Below, piece after piece: positions 26,457 to 30,575 of a stretch of 30,575 nucleotides of DNA (position 1 is its first letter; every line of letters starts with the position of its first letter). The stretch is from assembly GCA_910584905.1 (NCBI GenBank), contig CAJUCQ010000059.1, forward strand, positions 1 through 30,575, given 5' to 3'. The translations under genes and the position numbers were made by a program. The notes beneath the pieces are model-generated. The model searched no databases and had not been told where the DNA came from. It saw only the letters and a program-made list of their open reading frames with translations. Source of the stretch: an uncultured Muribaculaceae bacterium. GTDB lineage: Bacteria; Bacteroidota; Bacteroidia; Bacteroidales; Muribaculaceae.

Positions 26457-26540
26457 CAGATACTTATAAAAAGAACACTATTTTATCAGGCAAAGTTCCA
26501 ATTTTTTTAGGACTTAGGCAAATAATTGCGTTTTTTTTTG

Positions 26541-26548
26541 TATTTTTG
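26541..26548 (+). promoter_or_regulatory. -7 box upstream of the tRNA-Arg fragment
   Basis: TATTTTTG fits TAnnTTTG and lies 14 nt before the start of the tRNA 5' half. The -33 region is weak. This is probably the native promoter of a chromosomal tRNA-Arg gene and is now the only clear one for both tRNA copies. Confidence 0.55.
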
Positions 26549-26562
26549 CAGTGTAAAACCAA

Positions 26563-26602
26563 GGCTTGGTAGTTCAACGGATAGAACGAGGGTTTCCTAA
26601 AC
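26563..26602 (+). pseudogene. Orphan 5' half of a tRNA-Arg(CCU)
   Basis: The 40 nt form an acceptor 5' strand (GGCTTGG), TA at positions 8-9, an intact D-arm (GTTC...GAAC), and an anticodon stem 5' strand with loop TTCCTAA. The sequence then departs from any tRNA at 26603. The last 33 nt (26570-26602) are identical to the intact tRNA at 26698-26730, but the acceptor strand differs. No matching 3' half lies in the window. Confidence 0.8.
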
Positions 26603-26640
26603 ATCTATTCTCCCTAAGAGCTAAAAATGGCACTCTAAAT

Positions 26641-26679
26641 CATTAACCCAGTTAATGATAACCGACACGATAACCGACA
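26641..26679. repeat. Inverted and direct repeats between the tRNA copies
   Basis: CATTAAC and GTTAATG (26641-26657) form a 7-bp inverted repeat with a CCA spacer. It is followed by two copies of GATAACCGACA (26657-26667 and 26669-26679) on a 12-bp period. The layout resembles protein-binding sites of a recombination region (arm or core sites); this is inference. Confidence 0.6.
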
Positions 26680-26690
26680 TAATACTATAA

Positions 26691-26762
26691 AGTCTTGTAG
26701 TTCAACGGATAGAACGAGGGTTTCCTAAACCTTAAATCGGGGTTCGATTCCCCGCAGGACTA
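26691..26762 (+). tRNA. tRNA-Arg (anticodon CCU)
   Basis: A complete 72-nt cloverleaf: acceptor AGTCTTG pairs with CAGGACT (one G-U) with discriminator A; D-stem GTTC/GAAC; anticodon stem AGGGT/ACCTT with loop TTCCTAA, anticodon CCU; 4-nt variable loop; T-arm CGGGG-TTCGATT-CCCCG. CCA is not encoded, as usual in Bacteroidetes. The acceptor begins with A-U, which is uncommon. It sits directly upstream of the integrase, the standard position of an attachment site. Confidence 0.92.
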
Positions 26763-26768
26763 CAACGA

Positions 26769-26798
26769 AGCCTCACCTTTTTTAGGGTGGGGCTTTTT
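26769..26798 (+). terminator. Terminator of the tRNA-Arg transcript
   Basis: AGCCTCACC (26769-26777) pairs with GGTGGGGCT (26786-26794), 9 bp with one G-T, followed by TTTT. Confidence 0.8.
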
Positions 26799-26817
26799 AC
26801 TTTCCGCACTTTTTGAC

Positions 26818-26854
26818 TAAATTTGCGTTGAAAAGTTCTACAATAGTTCTACAA
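26818..26854 (+). promoter_or_regulatory. Promoter region of the integrase gene
   Basis: The -7 box TAAATTTG is at 26818-26825, with no clear -33 box. Downstream, GTTCTACAA is repeated directly at 26835-26843 and 26846-26854, just before the ATG. The repeat could be an operator or integrase binding site. Confidence 0.5.
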
Positions 26855-26862
26855 GAAAAGAA

Positions 26863-28140
26863 ATGGCTACCTTCAAAGCAGAAATATATGCTCACCAAAA
26901 GCGGGCAGATGGCACATATAACATCAAAATCCGAGTTACCCACAAGCAGCGCAAAAAGTATCTCGCTACTCCGTGGTATGTAGGTAAAGAGGACATGACA
27001 CGCGCCCTCAAGCTGAAAAATCAACGGTACATTGATATGGTTGAGGATTTGTTGCGCAAGTATCGCTCAATCTGCAATAGTGTTGGTGAGGGGCTTGATG
27101 ACATGAGCGTTGAGCAAGTGGTAGAGCTTATCACCCGGAAAGAAACAGATAAACCCTTTGATTTGGATATAGTGGACTATACGCGCAAGTTCGTTACCAA
27201 ACTTGACAAGGCAGGGCGTGGTGGCACCGCAAGGGCGTATGAGGTTGCGATTAACAGCCTTTGCCGTTTTGTCGGTCGTGAGAGTGTAAGCATAAAAGAA
27301 ATCACCGTGCAATTCCTTACTGATTGGATAACATGGATAGCGGCCCAGCCCCCACGGAAAAACTGCAAAAAAGGAGACCGCGCCCAAAGCCTGTATCTCG
27401 CTCAACTCCGAGCTATGTATAACCGAGCCAAAAAAGAGTTTAACGATGAGGAGGCCGGCATTATACGCATACCCTTTTCACCATTCAACAAAGTAGAGAT
27501 ACCCAAGCCATCGCTTTCAAGGAAACGAGCGTTGACGGTTGAGCAACTACGCAAATTCTCCGAGATACCTTATACAACCATTCTGCAACCGGGTGTGAAC
27601 CGCTTCAACTTTGCCAAAGATGTATTCCTGTTGAGTTTTATGCTGGTCGGCATGAACGCTGTGGACTTATACACCGCTACGGACTGCAAGGGTGGCCGCA
27701 TTACCTACCAACGTGCCAAGACACGAAACCGTCGCGCCGACAATGCGGAAATCTCAATAAAGCTGGAGCCGGAGGTAATGGCTCTATTTGAAAAGTACCG
27801 GGACCCGTCCGGGCAAAGAGTTTTCAAGTTCTACAAACTCTATTCCTCAATGGATACGTTTTGCGCGGCTCTCAACAAGGGGCTTAAAAAGTTGGGAGAT
27901 ATTATTGGCGTTGATGATTTGGAGTTTTACGCTGCCCGCCATTCGTGGGCTACCATTGCCAACAATGACGCTGGCGTTGACAAATACACTGTTCATGAGG
28001 CGTTGAACCATGTGGATGAAACAATGCGGGTGACGGATATTTACATTCGTAAGAATTGGGAGCGCATAGATAAAGCCAATCGTGCCGTACTTGATTTACT
28101 CCAACTGAATTTACCAAGTGTTGATGAGCCTAAAAAATAG
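26863..28140 (+). CDS. int: Tyrosine recombinase (phage/ICE integrase, Bacteroidetes type)
   Basis: A 425-residue site-specific recombinase. The N-terminal arm-DNA-binding domain (about 1-75: AEIYAHQKRADGTYNIKIRVTHKQRKKYL) and SAM-like core-binding domain (about 95-210) precede the catalytic domain (about 230-415). Nucleophile Tyr394 (DIYI), His383 (LNHVDE) and Arg359 (AARHSWAT) are present. The box I Arg is replaced: the motif reads G263-M-N-A. The histidine of HxxR is a Tyr. Loss of the box I Arg is known for IntDOT of CTnDOT, so activity is plausible. GC content is lower than in the chromosome to the left. It probably integrates at the adjacent tRNA-Arg. Confidence 0.92.
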   Translation: MATFKAEIYAHQKRADGTYNIKIRVTHKQRKKYLATPWYVGKEDMTRALKLKNQRYIDMVEDLLRKYRSICNSVGEGLDDMSVEQVVELITRKETDKPFDLDIVDYTRKFVTKLDKAGRGGTARAYEVAINSLCRFVGRESVSIKEITVQFLTDWITWIAAQPPRKNCKKGDRAQSLYLAQLRAMYNRAKKEFNDEEAGIIRIPFSPFNKVEIPKPSLSRKRALTVEQLRKFSEIPYTTILQPGVNRFNFAKDVFLLSFMLVGMNAVDLYTATDCKGGRITYQRAKTRNRRADNAEISIKLEPEVMALFEKYRDPSGQRVFKFYKLYSSMDTFCAALNKGLKKLGDIIGVDDLEFYAARHSWATIANNDAGVDKYTVHEALNHVDETMRVTDIYIRKNWERIDKANRAVLDLLQLNLPSVDEPKK

Positions 28141-28141
28141 G

Positions 28142-28494
28142 TTTTGTCTAAGCAAAATTTGCAAATCGCTGTGGCGCAATATCTTATTAAGGCGGTTTTG
28201 CTTAGGCAAAATGTTTCACGGATTTTTGCCCCTCAAAATCGCCCCAAAACACCCTCTCAAACACACTTATTTTGCTTAGGCAAAATTTGTATTACGTTGT
28301 AAATATGAATGTTATAAAATTATTTTGCTTAGGCAAAATGTTCCACACACCAAATTTTTGCTTAGGCAAAATTTGTAAAATGCTGGTTTATAGATTATTG
28401 CCGACTTTTGCCTAAGCAAAATGACAAAATCAATATTTTGCCTAAGCAAAATTTGTAAATCATTGTGGCGCAATATCTTATTAAGGCGGTTTTG
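28142..28494 (+). repeat. 59-nt direct duplication bracketing the palindrome array
   Basis: 28142-28200 and 28436-28494 are near-identical (four mismatches). They include one palindrome, the spacer TGTGGCGCAATATCTTATTA and the left arm of the next palindrome. That next palindrome has core TTAG at the left copy and CTAA at the right copy, so the repeats diverge exactly inside the palindrome. Confidence 0.8.
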
Positions 28495-28505
28495 CCTAAG
28501 CAAAA
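28142..28505. repeat. Array of eight 16-bp palindromes in both orientations
   Basis: Stem TTTTGC/GCAAAA encloses an asymmetric 4-nt core: CTAA (F) or TTAG (R). Starts: 28142 (F, one stem mismatch), 28196 R, 28270 R, 28323 R, 28356 R, 28406 F, 28436 F, 28490 F. Spacings are 54, 74, 53, 33, 50, 30 and 54 bp. Several copies are followed by ATTTGTAAA. The array begins 2 nt after the integrase stop and fills most of the gene-free 28141-28661 stretch. The remaining part has a GC-rich palindromic run near 28514-28546 and the terminator listed next. Confidence 0.9.
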
Positions 28506-28624
28506 TTTAGCCTCACGCGCACGCGCATAATGCGCGCAGGCGCGTTAAAACACACTATATAGAGAGTATAAGAAAGTAGTATATGTTTTAGAAATAGGGG
28601 GTATGGGGGAAAGAACAAAACAAG

Positions 28625-28652
28625 TGGAGCGACACCCGAAAGCACCGCTCCA
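28625..28652 (-). terminator. Terminator of the leftward lysogeny operon
   Basis: TGGAGCG (28625-28631) pairs with CGCTCCA (28646-28652). On the minus strand it is followed by CTTGTTTTG, just after the stop of the last leftward gene. Confidence 0.6.
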
Positions 28653-28658
28653 TTCGTT

Positions 28659-28913
28659 TTAGTCCTCAAACATCTTTCCGGCTCCAAGCAAAAGCCATTT
28701 GGCACTAACGCCATACTCTTTAACCATAGGTTGGAGCCATGATACTTGAAACCAACCACGCTCTAAGTCTTTCCGATTGGCTATGAGGTTGCGCCGGTCA
28801 ATGTCGTAGAGCCGACAATAGGTGTTGACACCCCTTATTCGTTTCATCGCAATTATCGCGTCAAGGGCGCAATAAAAGCGTTCCATGATTTGCTTGCTTA
28901 CTGAGGTGTTCAT
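28659..28913 (-). CDS. Small putative helix-turn-helix regulator (84 aa)
   Basis: The 84-residue protein has a helical N-terminus (IMERFYCALDAIIAMKRI), a likely HTH at about 28-55 (GVNTYCRLYDIDRRNLIANRKD), and the ending YGVSAKWLLLGAGKMFED. The W-L-L-x-G-x-G-x-M ending is shared by XRE/CI-type repressors of Bacteroidetes phages, including the first gene of this operon. Its ATG overlaps the lipoprotein stop (ATGA). It is the last gene of the leftward operon. DNA binding is inferred from these features. Confidence 0.65.
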   Translation of the reverse strand: MNTSVSKQIMERFYCALDAIIAMKRIRGVNTYCRLYDIDRRNLIANRKDLERGWFQVSWLQPMVKEYGVSAKWLLLGAGKMFED

Positions 28914-29239
28914 CTTTGACTGATAAAGATTGGACGCTTAAAACTTTCATCAAAAATCCAAAGTTCTGAGATGGTGTCTTTATGAGCAATATCTTTTGTG
29001 TAGATATGCTCCACTACTTGAACTGGTCCGTAGTAGTCAGTTTCTCCTATGGAGATTTTGTGTGCCGGCATCCAAAGTGTGCTATCAATACAATCCGGGG
29101 TAGGGTCGCTTATGGATATGAGATTATAATGGGGATTTTCACTCATACTCTCTATTATCAACTTTTCATGTGGCTTTTGGCAGGCCGATAGCGTTACTGT
29201 CAAAAGCAAAATAGAGAACAGCCCTTTTATGCTATTCAT
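28910..29239 (-). CDS. Element-encoded lipoprotein (109 aa)
   Basis: The signal peptide with lipobox ends at Cys20 (LTVTLSAC), followed by QKPHE, loosely like the Q-K-x-x-E surface-export signal described for Bacteroidetes lipoproteins. The mature part is a short soluble domain of about 90 residues with no family I recognise. It is cotranscribed with the putative prophage repressor and overlaps genes on both sides (8 nt and 4 nt). A lipoprotein expressed with the repressor would be made in the lysogen, the position of superinfection-exclusion lipoproteins in other temperate phages. That role is inference. Confidence 0.75.
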   Translation of the reverse strand: MNSIKGLFSILLLTVTLSACQKPHEKLIIESMSENPHYNLISISDPTPDCIDSTLWMPAHKISIGETDYYGPVQVVEHIYTKDIAHKDTISELWIFDESFKRPIFISQR

Positions 29240-29432
29240 TCAACGTGCGTACAAGTTCAACATCGGCTTTGAGCTGGTAAAGCTCATCAAGGGGCTGGCC
29301 GGTGATTTTTGCAGTTGTGATTGCTTTCTCTATCTCGGTCAGCACTCGGAGGCTCTCATCGGAATTTACCCGGTTTACACTGGTGAGGCTTTCTTTCATA
29401 AGCTCTATCACCATACGATAGTAGGTATTCAT
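29232..29432 (-). CDS. Small helical protein of unknown function (66 aa)
   Basis: An all-helical, charged 66-residue protein (MVIELMKESLTSVNRV, VLTEIEKAITTAKITGQPLDELYQLKADVELVRTL). No transmembrane segment or known domain is visible. The ATG overlaps the repressor stop by 4 nt and its TAG overlaps the lipoprotein start by 8 nt, so translation is coupled. It may partner the coiled-coil repressor, but nothing in the sequence proves this. Confidence 0.65.
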   Translation of the reverse strand: MNTYYRMVIELMKESLTSVNRVNSDESLRVLTEIEKAITTAKITGQPLDELYQLKADVELVRTLNE

Positions 29433-29986
29433 ACGGTTGCTGGTGTTATATTAAATTTCAGTTCAAGCATAGTTAGGAGGCGGTCAATCTGGGATTGCGC
29501 CTTATCCACTTGCGCCTGTGCGCGGTCAACTTGGTCTTGCGCTCTACGGGTTATTTCGTGGGCTTCTTTGGTGAGGTCAGCTTGTGCAGTCATTGCAGAA
29601 ACGATTTTGTCTATCTCTACTCCAAAGGTGCAAGGCGGGTTGTTGGTAAGATTGTTTCCGGCAAACTGTGGGTTATCCCCCGTTATCGGGCCGTTGAATT
29701 GCTGACCGCTGCCCGCATTTTCTTGTGTATTCTCTTGCGAGTTCACATTTTCCTCAATAAGCATATTGCCCTCGCCTGTTTCAAGCCATTCAAGGTTTAG
29801 GTTGGGTGATAATTCTTTTAGTTTGTTCATAAAGTTTTTAGGCTCTACGGCCTTTCCGTTTATGACTTGTGAGAACGCGGAGGCATTGTTGTAGCCAACT
29901 TTTGTGCCCAACTCTTGTTGGCTGGCAGCTACCCCAATACTAATGAGGTAGCGGACTAAAATTTTGTATCGGTCTATCTTTGTCAT
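29429..29986 (-). CDS. CI-like XRE-family repressor with coiled-coil tail
   Basis: A 185-residue regulator. The N-terminal HTH (about 5-60: ASQQELGTKVGYNNASAFSQVINGK) is followed by NLNLEWLETGEGNML, typical of Bacteroidetes phage repressors. A Gln/Asn-rich linker (about 80-120) leads to a heptad coiled coil (about 140-178: AQDQVDRAQAQVDKAQSQIDRLL). No S24/LexA autoprotease domain is present, so RecA-driven self-cleavage is not expected. It is the first gene of the leftward operon, facing a Cro-like gene across an operator region, which is the lysogeny-switch layout. Confidence 0.85.
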   Translation of the reverse strand: MTKIDRYKILVRYLISIGVAASQQELGTKVGYNNASAFSQVINGKAVEPKNFMNKLKELSPNLNLEWLETGEGNMLIEENVNSQENTQENAGSGQQFNGPITGDNPQFAGNNLTNNPPCTFGVEIDKIVSAMTAQADLTKEAHEITRRAQDQVDRAQAQVDKAQSQIDRLLTMLELKFNITPATV

Positions 29987-30014
29987 TATGAGGTAGTTAT
30001 GATTTTTGAGAAAA

Positions 30015-30073
30015 ATTTACCTAAATTTAATCCTAAAATCTTTTGGTAGTTTAGGTAAATATGTTTACCTTTG
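30015..30073. promoter_or_regulatory. Operator and rightward promoter of the lysogeny switch
   Basis: ATTTACCTAAA (30015-30025) and TTTAGGTAAAT (30050-30060) form an 11-bp inverted repeat. A third half-site, GTTTACCT, is at 30063-30070. The rightward promoter TTTG (30042-30045), 20 nt, TACCTTTG (30066-30073) overlaps the second and third sites, so a bound repressor should block it. The leftward promoter is not clear. Confidence 0.75.
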
Positions 30074-30150
30074 CAACACAATAAGATTTATAACGCCGCA
30101 AAGATACAAAATTTATGTTTGCGGAACACATAAACACTATAAAAATTATA

Positions 30151-30375
30151 ATGGAACAAAAGAAAAAAACAAAGTTTAGGCAAATCTATGACGCGCTACC
30201 AAGCAAAGCACCGATAGCCCCCAAGTCGGCTTTTGTAAAAGAAATCGCCAAGTTGGTTAAGGTGCATGAGGTAACGGTGCGCTGCTGGATTGCCGGAACA
30301 CAAAAGCCCGATGCTTTGAAAACATCCATTATTGCAAAGCATTTGGGCGTACCAGAAAACGAATTATTCTCTTAA
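30151..30375 (+). CDS. Cro-like small DNA-binding protein
   Basis: 74 residues from the ATG at 30151; an upstream in-frame ATG at 30115 would add 12 residues and is also downstream of the promoter. The sequence has a helix-turn-helix pattern (SAFVKEIAKLVKVHEVTVRCWIAGTQKPDALKTSIIAKHLGV), ending ENELFS. It is the first rightward gene opposite the repressor, the place of Cro or an early regulator. The repeat-like TTTAGGCAAAT lies within its first codons (30175-30185). Confidence 0.72.
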   Translation: MEQKKKTKFRQIYDALPSKAPIAPKSAFVKEIAKLVKVHEVTVRCWIAGTQKPDALKTSIIAKHLGVPENELFS

Positions 30376-30391
30376 TCAAATTGCAACACCG

Positions 30392-30575
30392 ATGACTGGA
30401 ATACAAATTTACAACACTTGTTGGCTCTCAGTATGGCTTTTATGCCTATGTGGGGCTATACGGGGTGTAATCGCCGGCAACTGGGCGCACTGGCTCTTTG
30501 TGGCTGCTTCGCTTTACTTTGCCTACTTGCTCTTTATTGATGATGAGGATGGCGAAAGCCTCAAGCAATTACTAA
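30392..30575 (+). CDS. Small membrane protein, truncated by the window end
   Basis: The ATG 16 nt after the Cro-like stop opens a frame (MTGIQIYNTCWLSVWLLCLC...) running off the window after 61 codons. It has two hydrophobic helices (about 10-25 and 33-48) separated by a short loop, then an acidic IDDEDGE stretch. It is probably cotranscribed with the Cro-like gene. No family recognised. Confidence 0.6.
   Translation, partial: MTGIQIYNTCWLSVWLLCLCGAIRGVIAGNWAHWLFVAASLYFAYLLFIDDEDGESLKQLL

Noticed and set aside
28312..28503. 63-residue leftward open frame with repeated LRQN and CLSKN motifs
   Set aside because: The repeats are translations of the palindrome array; there is no promoter or start context, and the peptide periodicity follows the DNA repeats.
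28142..28505. CRISPR array
   Set aside because: The units are 16-bp palindromes in both orientations with spacing of 30-74 bp, partly duplicated spacers and no cas genes.

Overview
The window looks like a chromosomal segment from a member of the Bacteroidales, most likely Muribaculaceae-like. This is inferred from gene content, from -7 elements of the form TAnnTTTG with TTG/TTTG about 19-20 nt upstream, and from the GC-rich codon use. It holds type IX secretion (T9SS) genes, a GldB-like lipoprotein, a PCMD-domain protein, a Bacteroidetes-type MacB exporter, and an orphan C-terminal tail of the kind that ends many secreted Muribaculaceae proteins. No 16S or marker gene is present, so the family assignment is inference.

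Left end (1-1200): the 3' end of an unidentified gene, then a gene-poor stretch. It holds four direct repeats of an 11-mer resembling DnaA boxes, one small leftward gene with its own promoter and terminator, and diverged repeat modules. From 1210 to 6823 a tightly packed rightward operon encodes a complete tripartite exporter: ATPase, two MacB/FtsX permeases, membrane fusion protein and TolC-like outer membrane channel. An ECF-type sigma factor follows (7135-7638).

Middle (7.7-15 kb): leftward gldB-like and cysteine-less thioredoxin-fold genes, a rightward Spy/CpxP-like periplasmic protein, then leftward genes for a GH25 lysozyme, a PCMD-domain protein, a TPM-domain membrane protein and a dGTPase. 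An orphan 44-residue C-terminal tail sits at 12159-12293.

T9SS block (15-24.6 kb): two large paralogous gingipain-fold (C25) PorU-like proteins flank a rex / FAH-like gene pair. The second is followed by porV, then ispF. PorU and PorV are partners in T9SS substrate processing (sortase and shuttle), so the block is a candidate cell-surface attachment module. An acyltransferase-3 gene and a possible small RNA follow.

Right end (26.5-30.6 kb): an integrated mobile element, probably a temperate phage or integrative element, with clearly lower GC. It begins at a tRNA-Arg(CCU) gene, next to a separate orphan 5' half of a closely related tRNA. It carries a tyrosine recombinase, an array of eight 16-bp palindromes in both orientations, and a leftward overlapping four-gene operon (repressor, small protein, lipoprotein, regulator). 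Facing that operon across an operator region are a rightward Cro-like regulator and a truncated membrane-protein gene. The palindrome array and its sequence kinship with the operator half-sites are the most unusual features seen here.
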